Below, in pieces: positions 32,751 to 40,738 of a stretch of DNA of 64,000 nucleotides (the stretch's first letter is position 1; each line of letters starts with the position of its first letter). Below the pieces are notes generated by a model. The model did no database searches and was not told the DNA's origin. It worked only from the letters and a program-made list of their open reading frames with translations. The position numbers and the translations under genes were made by a program. The DNA comes from Streptomyces sp. AJS327. Its GTDB lineage: Bacteria > Actinomycetota > Actinomycetes > Streptomycetales > Streptomycetaceae. The stretch covers positions 2,226,001 to 2,290,000 of the forward strand of contig NZ_SKBR01000001.1 of the NCBI RefSeq assembly GCF_013450295.1, written 5' to 3'.

Positions 32751-34340
32751 TCAGGCGGTGACGCGGGCCACCAGGACGCAGGCGTCGTCCTCGCGCTCCC
32801 GGTCGCCGAACTCCTCGGCGACCACCCGGACACACTCCTGTGCGGTGCGCGCCGTCGCGAACCGCCCGGCGAGCCCCAGCAGCCGCTCCGCGCCGCCCGG
32901 CGGATCCTCCGTGGTGGTCCCCGGAGCGGAGCCGGGCCCGCGCGGTGCGAGTCCGTCGGTGTGCAGCACCAACAGGTCCCCGGGGGCGAGCCGTTCGGTG
33001 TGCTGGCCGTACTCGGCGCCGGAGGCGACGCCGAGCAGCACGCCCTCCGGGGGCTCCAGCACGCGGCCCGTCCCGTTCCGGAACAGCAGCGGCGGAGGAT
33101 GCCCGGCCTGCGCCCAGACGAGGCTTCGCGCACCGGGTTCGTACCGGCAGCACACCGCGCTGCCCAGCGCGGGCTGTGCGGCCGCGTCGAGCAGCTGGTT
33201 GAGGTGGCCCATCAGCTGGCCCGGCGCCACCCCGGCGATGGCCATCCCGCGGACCGCGCCGAGCAGCATGGCCATGCCCGAGGTGGCCGCTGCGCCGTGG
33301 CCCGTGAGGTCACCGGCGGTGAGCAGGGTGGCGCCGTCCGGGAGGGCCAGCGCGTCGTACCAGTCGCCGCCGATCAGGGCGCTGGTGGCGGACGGCAGGT
33401 AGTGCGAGGCGAGTTCGAGCGCGCCCGTGCCCCGGCGCGCGCCGGGCGGGAGCTGGACCGGCCCACGCCAGGGGGGCAGTACCGCCTCGTGCAGCTCGAC
33501 CGCGAGCCGCCGCTCGGCCCGCGCGAGGTGCCGTTCACGCTGGAGGCGGTCGTGGCTCTCCCGGAGGACGTACTCACCGCGGCGCAGATCGCTGACGTCC
33601 CGCACCACGGCCCACATGGAGGCGGTGCGGCCGCCGCCGTCCAGCACCGGCTCGCCCACCAGGTGCACCGTCCGCACCGAACCGCCCGGGCGGATGACGC
33701 GGAACTCCCGGTCGACGGGCCTGCCGTCGACCAGGCAGTCGGTGAAGGCGGCGGCCAGCCCCGGCCGGTCGGCGTCCGGAACCCAGGAGGGCAGTTCGTC
33801 GAGCGAGAGCGGCCCGTCGGACACCGCCCGGCCGAAGATCCGGTACAGCTCCTCGGACCAGCTCACCTCGTCGGTCAGCAGGTTCCACTCGGCACTGCCC
33901 GCGCGGCCGCCCGGTACGCCGCCCGGCTCCGTCCCGTCCGGAGAGGCGGCCCCGGAGCGCCCGGCGGTGGCCGCCGGGAACTCCTCCAGGCACGCGGCGC
34001 CTTCCGCGCCCGGGTACCCCGGGGCGCCCGCGCTCCCGGTGCCCCCGGCTCCCGGGTATCCGGGGTACTCCGGTGCGCCGGGGGCCGGTTCGGCGGGCGC
34101 GAGCCCCTCCCGGAGCTGTCTCAGATGGTTCCCGAGGTCGTCCAGCTGGTGGACGGCGAGGTCGCACAGGGCACGCCGCCAGCGCTGCTGGGCGTCCGGC
34201 GGGCCGTCCGCCCGCTCGGTGCCCGCGTCCGCGCGCACCGCGTCCACACCGCCGCGCAACCGGTGGGCCTGGGAGATGAGCGCGTCCACCGCGCCCCGCT
34301 CGGGCGGCGGGACGTGGTCCGCATGGAGGTGGGGTGGCAT
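32751..34340 (-). CDS. PAS-domain SpoIIE-type PP2C phosphatase
   Basis: A 529-residue phosphatase. Residues 1-85 are helical, then comes a Tyr-Pro-Gly-rich low-complexity linker (about 95-140). A PAS fold (about 165-285, EWNLLTDEVSWSEELYRIFG to WAVVRDVSDLRRGE) and a SpoIIE/RsbU PP2C domain (about 325-525) follow. The metal-binding Asp are in GGDWYDAL, GDLTGHG and DDACVLV. Such proteins dephosphorylate anti-anti-sigma factors in response to the PAS signal. The ATG at 34340 has GGAG seven nt upstream; the longer frame is Gly/Pro-rich and rejected. It is divergent from the HEAT-like gene. Confidence 0.88.
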   Translation of the reverse strand: MPPHLHADHVPPPERGAVDALISQAHRLRGGVDAVRADAGTERADGPPDAQQRWRRALCDLAVHQLDDLGNHLRQLREGLAPAEPAPGAPEYPGYPGAGGTGSAGAPGYPGAEGAACLEEFPAATAGRSGAASPDGTEPGGVPGGRAGSAEWNLLTDEVSWSEELYRIFGRAVSDGPLSLDELPSWVPDADRPGLAAAFTDCLVDGRPVDREFRVIRPGGSVRTVHLVGEPVLDGGGRTASMWAVVRDVSDLRRGEYVLRESHDRLQRERHLARAERRLAVELHEAVLPPWRGPVQLPPGARRGTGALELASHYLPSATSALIGGDWYDALALPDGATLLTAGDLTGHGAAATSGMAMLLGAVRGMAIAGVAPGQLMGHLNQLLDAAAQPALGSAVCCRYEPGARSLVWAQAGHPPPLLFRNGTGRVLEPPEGVLLGVASGAEYGQHTERLAPGDLLVLHTDGLAPRGPGSAPGTTTEDPPGGAERLLGLAGRFATARTAQECVRVVAEEFGDREREDDACVLVARVTA

Positions 34341-34589
34341 ATCGACTCCGATACGGGGTGAGGGCCGTCTACGACTGTTGCACAGCCCGCCACGGACCGT
34401 AAGGGATTCCACGACACCCGATGCGGTGGTGCGCCCGGCATATACCGTTGGCCGCCCGGCGCGGGGAGGGTCACGCTCCAGCTCGCCGGGGCGGGGCGCC
34501 CCCACGTACCCTGCCCGGGCTGGACCGGGCCGACCCGGGGGGAGTAGAACCGCACCCACCGGCAAGAATGCCGGTCAACGGAAATCCCG

Positions 34590-34619
34590 TTGCCAGCCGA
34601 ATACCCCGCACCGGATGCT
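34590..34619 (+). promoter_or_regulatory. Possible promoter of the HEAT-like gene
   Basis: TTGCCA (34590-34595) and GATGCT (34614-34619) are 18 nt apart. Initiation about 7 nt later would fall on the ATG at 34627, giving a leaderless message; no Shine-Dalgarno precedes that ATG. Confidence 0.35.
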
Positions 34620-34626
34620 GACTCTT

Positions 34627-36090
34627 ATGCACGTCGATTCCGTCGATTCAGACATAGCGCCCAGCGGAACCCTGCTCGGCCTCCTCCAGCGAGGCCGTGG
34701 CGACGGGACGCTGCACGCCCTCGCGGCGCCGCGCGCCGAAGCGCTGCACGCGCTGTGGCGGTGCGTGCTGCGCGACCCGCGTTCCGACTGGCACATCGAG
34801 CACCGCTCGCTGTACTACGCCCGGCTGCACGCGGAACTCGACGCCGGTCTCGACACCCTCGCCGACCACCTCTTCCACCCGGACGACCAGCTCGCCGCGG
34901 AACGCGCCGAGCACCGCACCGGACTGGCCCTCTCGGTGCTCGGCCACCTCGCCTCCTACGGCGACGACGGCGCCCTGGTCCTGCTGCGCCGGTACGCGGC
35001 CACCGGTGCCAACTGGCAGTGGGCGCTGGACGAACTCGCCGTGCGGGACGAGGACGCCGCGCTGCGCCTCCTCGGCCCCGCCGTGCTCGCCCGCTTCCCG
35101 CAAACCCCCCGGGGCGACGCGGAGCTGGCCGCCGCCTCCCGGGACGCCTTCGAGCCGCGCCCCTGGCGGCTGTGGGCCGAGGACCCGGCCCGTCCCGCGC
35201 AGGCCGAACGCCTCCGACGGGTGAGCGAGCAGCGCTCCTTCGACCGCTGGCAGCGGCAGTTGAACACCGGCCCGCGCCCCGGCTGGAGCGTCCGGGAGGT
35301 GCTGGACTGGGCCCAGGAGGACGCCGAACAGCGCCCCGGCCCGTCCCGCGAGGCCGCCGCCGCCCGCTGCCTGCTGGCCGTAGCCGGGCCCGAGGACCGC
35401 CCGGCGCTGCTGGCCGCCGCGGCCGGTGCGGAGCCGGGCGGCCCGATCAGGCGCGCCGTCGCGCTGCGTCACCTCGCCGAGGTCGGCGACCGGGCCGCGC
35501 CCGACCTCATCGAACTGGCCGCCGCCGACCCCCGGCCCACCGTCGCGGAGTCCGCGCTGGCCGCCTTCGCGCGGATGCGCGGGGACGCCGCCGTGTGCCG
35601 GGCGCGGGAGTGGGCGGCGGCGCCGGAGGGCGCCCTGCCCGAGGGCCTCGCGGCGGCGGCGGGTGAGATGCTCGCCTGCCGCGGCGGCGAGCGGGACGCC
35701 ACCGCGGTGCTCGCCGCGCTGCGCCGCACCGTGCGGGTGGCCGGGGCGGACAGCCCCGCGCTCTGGCCGCTGGTGGACGGTGCCGGGCGGCTCGCCGTCC
35801 GCGCCGCCGCCCCGGTGCTGCGGCACGTCTACCGCGAGACCGCCTCCTCGGAGCTGCGCGGCCGGACGGCCCGGGCGCTCGCCGTCACCGACCCGTCCTT
35901 CGCCGCCGGGTTCGCCGTCGAGTGCCTGTGGGACTGCGAGGAGTCCACCCGGGAACTCGCCGCCCAGTACGCGGCCACCGGGGACGACCGCGTCGTGGAG
36001 CGGCTGCGGCGGCTGGCCGCCGACCCGGCCGAGGAGGCCGGGGTGCGGGGCGCGGTGCGGGGCAGGCTGAGTCCCGGTCCCGGCCGCTGA
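34627..36090 (+). CDS. HEAT-repeat-like protein, unknown function
   Basis: A 487-residue soluble, Ala/Leu/Arg-rich protein made of paired helices typical of HEAT or PBS-lyase repeats (LALSVLGHLASYGDDGALVL, VALRHLAEVGDRAAPDLIEL, VAESALAAFARMRGDAAV). No catalytic motif is seen; such proteins act as scaffolds or binding surfaces. Two in-frame ATGs (34615 and 34627) are possible. I prefer 34627 because a promoter-like pair would start transcription at it. The downstream oxoprolinase gene is 82 bp away on the same strand. The neighbouring SpoIIE-type gene is divergent. Confidence 0.72.
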   Translation: MHVDSVDSDIAPSGTLLGLLQRGRGDGTLHALAAPRAEALHALWRCVLRDPRSDWHIEHRSLYYARLHAELDAGLDTLADHLFHPDDQLAAERAEHRTGLALSVLGHLASYGDDGALVLLRRYAATGANWQWALDELAVRDEDAALRLLGPAVLARFPQTPRGDAELAAASRDAFEPRPWRLWAEDPARPAQAERLRRVSEQRSFDRWQRQLNTGPRPGWSVREVLDWAQEDAEQRPGPSREAAAARCLLAVAGPEDRPALLAAAAGAEPGGPIRRAVALRHLAEVGDRAAPDLIELAAADPRPTVAESALAAFARMRGDAAVCRAREWAAAPEGALPEGLAAAAGEMLACRGGERDATAVLAALRRTVRVAGADSPALWPLVDGAGRLAVRAAAPVLRHVYRETASSELRGRTARALAVTDPSFAAGFAVECLWDCEESTRELAAQYAATGDDRVVERLRRLAADPAEEAGVRGAVRGRLSPGPGR

Positions 36091-36172
36091 GCGAGCCGGG
36101 ACCACCGGCGCCCGCCCCCGACGGCGGGCTGGCACGGCGGCGGGGCCGGGGTGGAGCTGGCACGATGGCGCC

Positions 36173-39100
36173 ATGAGTGGGCGCTGGGAATTCTGGATCG
36201 ACCGGGGCGGCACCTTCACCGACGTGGTGGGCAAGCGGCCCGACGGACGGCTCGTCACCGCCAAACTGCTCTCCCACGACCCGGACCGCTACCGGGACGC
36301 CGCCGTCGAGGGCATCCGCCGGATGCTGGAGGTGCCGCCCGGCGAACCGGTCCCCGCCGACCGCGTCGACGCGGTGAAGATGGGCACCACCGTCGCCACC
36401 AACGCCCTGCTGGAGCGGCAGGGCGAGCCCACCGTGCTGGTGATCACGGAGGGGTTCGGGGACGCGCTGCGCATCGCCTACCAGAACCGGCCGCGCATCT
36501 TCGACCGGCACATCGTGCTGCCGGAGGCGCTGTACGAGCGGGTCATCGAGGTGCCGGAGCGGCTCGACGCGGACGGGCGGGTGGTCTCGCCGCTCGACGC
36601 GGAGACCACCCGGCGCGCGCTGGCCGCCGCCCACGCCGACGGGTTCCGCAGCGCCGCCGTGGTGCTGCTGCACGGCTACCGCAACCCCGCGCACGAGCGG
36701 GAGATCGCCGAACTGGCCCGCGACACCGGCTTCACGCAGGTCAGTTGCGCGCACGAGGTCAGCCCGCTGATCAAGCTGGTGCCGCGCGGCGACACCACCG
36801 TGCTGGACGCCTACCTCTCCCCGGTGCTGCGCCGCTACGTCGACCAGGTGGCCGACGAACTGCACGGGGTGCGGCTGATGTTCATGCAGTCCAACGGCGG
36901 GCTGCGGGAGGCCGGGAGCTTCCGGGGCAAGGACGCGGTGCTCTCCGGACCGGCCGGGGGCGTCGTCGGGATGGCGCGCGCCTGCGCGGAGGTGGGGCAC
37001 GAACGGGTCATCGGCTTCGACATGGGCGGCACCTCGACGGACGTCTCGCACTACGCGGGCGGCCTGGAGCGGGTGTTCGGCACCGAGGTCGCGGGGGTGC
37101 GGACCCGTGCGCCGATGATGGACATCCACACCGTCGCGGCGGGCGGCGGCTCACTCCTGCGCTTCGACGGCAGCCGCTACCGGGTGGGGCCCGGGTCGGC
37201 GGGCGCGGTCCCGGGACCCGCCTGCTACCGGCGGGGCGGCCCGCTGACCGTCACCGACGCCAACGTGATGCTCGGGCGGATCCAGCCCGCGCACTTCCCC
37301 CGGGTCTTCGGCCCGGACGCGGACCAGCCGCTGGACGCGGAGGTGGTGCGCGAGGGCTTCGCGCGGCTCGCGGAGGAGACCGCCGACGGCCGGAGCCCGG
37401 AGGAGGTCGCCGCGGGCTTCCTGGAGATCGCGGTGCTCAACATGGCGAACGCGGTGAAGAAGATCTCCGTGCAGCGCGGCCACGACGTCACCCGGTACGC
37501 GCTGGCCTGCTTCGGCGGCGCGGGCGGACAGCACGCCTGCGCCGTCGCCGACGCGCTCGGCGTCGACACCGTGGTGGTGCCCCCGCTGGCCGGGGTGCTC
37601 TCCGCCTACGGGATCGGCGTGGCCGACGCTACCGCCCTGCGGGAGCGGTCCGTGGAACGCGAACTCACCGAGGAGGCGCTGGGCGAGGTGCGGGAGACCT
37701 GCGCCCAGCTCGCCGAGCGCACCCGCGCGGAACTGCGCGCCGACGGCATCCCGGACACCGCCGTCACCACCGAGGCGCGCCTCCAGCTGCGGTACGCGGG
37801 CACCGACGCGCCGCTCACCGTCCCGCTGGGCGAACGCGCCGCGATGGTCGCGGAGTTCGAGCGCGAGCACCGGGCGCGGTACGGCTTCGTGATGGACAAG
37901 CCGCTGGTCGTCGCCACCGCCGTCGCGGAGGCCACCGGCGCGGCGGGTCCGCACGCGGCCCTCACCACCCCGGAGGCGGAGTCCGGCGGGGGCGGAACCC
38001 GCCGGGCGGACCGGCGGGCGGCGGGCGAGACCGTGCGGATGTACGCGGCGGGGGAGTGGCGGGACACCGCGCTGTACCAGCGGACCGCCCTGCGCCCCGG
38101 CGACGCGGTGCGCGGACCGGCGGTCATCGCCGAGGACGACGCCACCACCGTCGTCGACCCAGGCTGGGAGGCGGAGGCCGACCCGCGCGGCCACCTGCTG
38201 CTGCGCCGCGCCACCCCCCGCGCCGCCTCGGTGGCGGTGGGTACCGAGGCGGACCCGGTCCGCCTGGAGGTCTTCAACAACCTCTTCATGGCCATCGCCG
38301 AACAGATGGGCGTGCGGCTGGAGAACACCGCGCACTCCGTCAACATCAAGGAGCGGCTGGACTTCTCCTGCGCCCTCTTCGACCACGAGGGCAACCTCAT
38401 CTCCAACGCCCCCCACATGCCGGTGCACCTGGGGTCGATGGGCGACTCCATCAAGGAGGTGCTGCGGCGCAACCCGGACGGACCGCGCCCCGGGGACGTC
38501 CACGCCATCAACGACCCGTACCACGGCGGCACCCACCTGCCGGACGTCACCGTGGTCACCCCGGTGTTCGGCGCCTCGGACGAGCTGCTGTTCCTGGTGG
38601 CCAGCCGCGGGCACCACGCGGAGATCGGCGGCCTCACCCCCGGCTCGATGCCCGCCTTCAGCCGGACGGTGCACGAGGAGGGCATCCTCTTCGACAACTG
38701 GCCGCTGGTGCGCGACGGCCGGTTCCGCGAGGCGGAGACCCGGGAGCTGCTCACCTCCGGCCCCTACCCCTCCCGTGCCCCGGACGCCAACCTGGCCGAC
38801 CTGCGGGCGCAGATCGCCGCCAACGAGAAGGGCATCGCCGAAGTCCAGCGCATGATCGAGCAGTTCGGGCTGGACGTCGTCCAGGCGTACATGCGGCACG
38901 TACGGGACAACGCCGAGGAGTCGGTGCGCCGCACCATCGCCGTGCTGGACGACGGCGAGTTCCGCTACGAGACCGACCGGGGTGCCGTCATCCGGCTCAA
39001 GGTGACGGTCGACCGCGAACGCCGGGGCGCCGTCCTGGACTTCGCGGGCACCTCGGAGCAGCAGGACGACAACTTCAACGCGCCCCGTTCGGTGGTGACC

Positions 39101-39784
39101 GCCGCGGTGCTGTACGTCTTCCGCACCCTGGTCGCCGACGACATCCCGCTCAACAGCGGCTGCCTGGTGCCGCTGGAGGTGCGGGTTCCGGAGGGGTCGA
39201 TGCTGTCCCCCGCGTACCCGGCGGCGACCGTCGCGGGAAACGTGGAGACCTCACAGGCCGTCACCGGCACGCTCTACGCCGCCCTGGGCGTGCAGGCGGA
39301 GGGGATCGGCACCACCAACAACGTCACCTTCGGTAACGCCACCTCCCAGTACTACGAGACGGTCGCCAGTGGGGCGGGGGCGGGCCCGGACTTCGACGGG
39401 GCGAGCGCCGTGCAGACGCACATGACCAACTCCCGGCTGACCGACCCCGAGGTGCTGGAACAGCGCTACCCGGTGCGGGTGGACGACTTCCGGGTCCGAA
39501 CCGGCAGCGGCGGAGGCGGGCGGCACCACGGCGGCGACGGCGTGGAGCGCCGCATCCGCTTCCTGGAGCCCATGACGCTGTCCCTGCTCACCAGCCACCG
39601 CCGCGTCGCCCCGTACGGCATGGCCGGAGGCGAGCCGGGGGCGCTGGGCGTCAACGGGGTGGTGCGGGCCGACGGGCGGTGGGAGCCGCTGGGGGGCTGT
39701 GACGTGGCGGAGGTGGCGGCGGGGGATGTGCTGGTGGTGGCAACCCCCGGCGGGGGTGGCTATGGCCGCCGGGGAGATGGCTAG
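36173..39784 (+). CDS. 5-oxoprolinase/hydantoinase (HyuA-HyuB fusion)
   Basis: A 1203-residue fused enzyme. The HyuA half (1-690) begins FWIDRGGTFTDVVG with the ATPase-like DxGGTxTD motif, and a second one, GFDMGGTSTDVSHY, lies near residue 283. The HyuB half (about 695-1200) begins EVFNNLFMAIAEQMG and contains NDPYHGGTHLPD. Fused forms are ATP-dependent 5-oxoprolinases that open 5-oxoproline to glutamate in the gamma-glutamyl cycle; N-methylhydantoinase or acetophenone carboxylase activity is an alternative. The C-terminus (TPGGGGYGRRGDG) and stop codon lie inside a 37-bp tandem repeat, so the last residues may vary between strains. Confidence 0.9.
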   Translation: MSGRWEFWIDRGGTFTDVVGKRPDGRLVTAKLLSHDPDRYRDAAVEGIRRMLEVPPGEPVPADRVDAVKMGTTVATNALLERQGEPTVLVITEGFGDALRIAYQNRPRIFDRHIVLPEALYERVIEVPERLDADGRVVSPLDAETTRRALAAAHADGFRSAAVVLLHGYRNPAHEREIAELARDTGFTQVSCAHEVSPLIKLVPRGDTTVLDAYLSPVLRRYVDQVADELHGVRLMFMQSNGGLREAGSFRGKDAVLSGPAGGVVGMARACAEVGHERVIGFDMGGTSTDVSHYAGGLERVFGTEVAGVRTRAPMMDIHTVAAGGGSLLRFDGSRYRVGPGSAGAVPGPACYRRGGPLTVTDANVMLGRIQPAHFPRVFGPDADQPLDAEVVREGFARLAEETADGRSPEEVAAGFLEIAVLNMANAVKKISVQRGHDVTRYALACFGGAGGQHACAVADALGVDTVVVPPLAGVLSAYGIGVADATALRERSVERELTEEALGEVRETCAQLAERTRAELRADGIPDTAVTTEARLQLRYAGTDAPLTVPLGERAAMVAEFEREHRARYGFVMDKPLVVATAVAEATGAAGPHAALTTPEAESGGGGTRRADRRAAGETVRMYAAGEWRDTALYQRTALRPGDAVRGPAVIAEDDATTVVDPGWEAEADPRGHLLLRRATPRAASVAVGTEADPVRLEVFNNLFMAIAEQMGVRLENTAHSVNIKERLDFSCALFDHEGNLISNAPHMPVHLGSMGDSIKEVLRRNPDGPRPGDVHAINDPYHGGTHLPDVTVVTPVFGASDELLFLVASRGHHAEIGGLTPGSMPAFSRTVHEEGILFDNWPLVRDGRFREAETRELLTSGPYPSRAPDANLADLRAQIAANEKGIAEVQRMIEQFGLDVVQAYMRHVRDNAEESVRRTIAVLDDGEFRYETDRGAVIRLKVTVDRERRGAVLDFAGTSEQQDDNFNAPRSVVTAAVLYVFRTLVADDIPLNSGCLVPLEVRVPEGSMLSPAYPAATVAGNVETSQAVTGTLYAALGVQAEGIGTTNNVTFGNATSQYYETVASGAGAGPDFDGASAVQTHMTNSRLTDPEVLEQRYPVRVDDFRVRTGSGGGGRHHGGDGVERRIRFLEPMTLSLLTSHRRVAPYGMAGGEPGALGVNGVVRADGRWEPLGGCDVAEVAAGDVLVVATPGGGGYGRRGDG

Positions 39785-39896
39785 GTGTGGGGGTGGCTAT
39801 GGCCGCCGGGGAGATGGCTAGGTGTGGGGGTGGCTATGGCCGCCGGGGGGATGGCTAGGTGCGGGGGCGGCTATGGCCGCCGGGGGGGGGCTGGTG
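39752..39896 (+). repeat. 37-bp tandem repeat, three full copies plus a degenerate fourth
   Basis: Copies at 39752-39788, 39789-39825 and 39826-39862 are nearly identical, and a diverged copy runs from 39863 to about 39896. Each begins GGGGGTGGCTATGGCCGCC and contains a GGYGGC-TATG-GCCGCC hairpin. Copy 1 contains the oxoprolinase stop codon. The unit is not a multiple of three, so copy-number change would not simply add codons. Confidence 0.9.
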
Positions 39897-39963
39897 CTGT
39901 GACGGGGATGGTTCACCGTGACCGGAAGGCGGCTCGCGGGACAAGCACCCGCGAAACGGCTGG

Positions 39964-39969
39964 TATTAC
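39964..39969 (+). promoter_or_regulatory. Probable -10 element of a leaderless transcript
   Basis: TATTAC lies six nt before the ATG at 39976. Confidence 0.45.
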
Positions 39970-39975
39970 TGGGGC

Positions 39976-40353
39976 ATGCAGGAAGAGACCGCACGCTCCG
40001 CGATCGACACGTTCATCTCCGCGTTCAACGCCTCGCACGACGTCTATGTGACCGCCCTGCTCTCCCAGGCCCTGACCTCAGACGTGGTCTTCTGGGGACC
40101 GTTGGGCCGCAGTGAGGGAATCGCGGCGGTGGAGCGGTTCGTGCTGGACATCCGGCGCCACCCGGCCGGGACCGGCACGATGGTGCGCTGCTCAGCGGTG
40201 GACATGCCGGACGAGTGGGCCCGTTACCAGTGGGTCTTCACCACGCCGGACGGAGGCCCCCGCCTGGCGGGAACGGACGTCGTCCATCTGCGACGGAGCC
40301 TCATCGACCAGGTCATCGTCTTCGCGGGGGAGATCGAGCCGTCAGCCTCCTGA
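39976..40353 (+). CDS. NTF2-like / SnoaL-like protein
   Basis: A 125-residue protein with the cone-shaped NTF2-like fold: three N-terminal helices (MQEETARSAIDTFISAFNA), then strands with SDVVFWGPLGRSEGIAAVERF and a final hydrophobic strand DQVIVFAGEIEP. Family members are small enzymes (isomerases, cyclases) or ligand-binding proteins. No catalytic residues can be assigned. It lies 80 bp after the tandem repeat region. TATTAC six nt upstream of the ATG suggests a leaderless mRNA. Confidence 0.78.
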   Translation: MQEETARSAIDTFISAFNASHDVYVTALLSQALTSDVVFWGPLGRSEGIAAVERFVLDIRRHPAGTGTMVRCSAVDMPDEWARYQWVFTTPDGGPRLAGTDVVHLRRSLIDQVIVFAGEIEPSAS

Positions 40354-40400
40354 GTCAACTGTCGCTGTCCTTCTCCTGAACCGCACTTCGGCGCTCGGGG

Positions 40401-40417
40401 AACCGCGGTTCGCGGTT
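40401..40417. promoter_or_regulatory. Inverted repeat, operator or weak terminator
   Basis: AACCGCG (40401-40407), GTT, CGCGGTT (40411-40417) form a perfect dyad in the gap between the NTF2-like gene and the SMC-like operon. Confidence 0.45.
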
Positions 40418-40725
40418 GGTCAGGCCGCGGGTCGGGGGGCGTCCGCTCCAGCGGGTGCCCATGTCGCCGCGGACGCGGGCGCGTTCCTCGCGTTGGGGCG
40501 GTGAGCGCTCGGGATGGCGGGCGTTGGTGTCGCGCCGGCGCGGGTGGTGGTGCGGTGCCCGGATGCGCGCGGGCTGGGTGCGGGTGTGGCGGTGGGGTGC
40601 CAGAGGGCCCCTCGGGGTGGGCCGGGTGCTGGCCGGGGCCGGTCAACCGGTGGGTGGGGTACGGGTGTTGGGCGGCGCGGCGGCGTCCGCCTTGCGGCGC
40701 TTCGTCCGGTGTCGGCCCCAGCGCT

Positions 40726-40731
40726 TACCCT
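40726..40731 (+). promoter_or_regulatory. Probable -10 element of the SMC-like operon
   Basis: TACCCT ends seven nt before the GTG at 40739, which lacks a Shine-Dalgarno. A leaderless first gene is likely. Confidence 0.42.
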
Positions 40732-40738
40732 GTCCGAC

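Larger units (their letters stand above)
40354..40738. other. Intergenic region before the SMC-like operon
   Basis: These 385 bp hold no recognisable gene. A perfect 7-bp inverted repeat with a 3-nt spacer lies at 40401-40417, and G-rich plus-strand tracts fill 40500-40680. A -10-like TACCCT at 40726-40731 precedes the operon start. Confidence 0.5.

Noticed and set aside
39752..39896. CRISPR array
   Set aside because: The repeats are directly adjacent with no spacers, GC-rich, and no cas gene is nearby; this is a simple tandem repeat.
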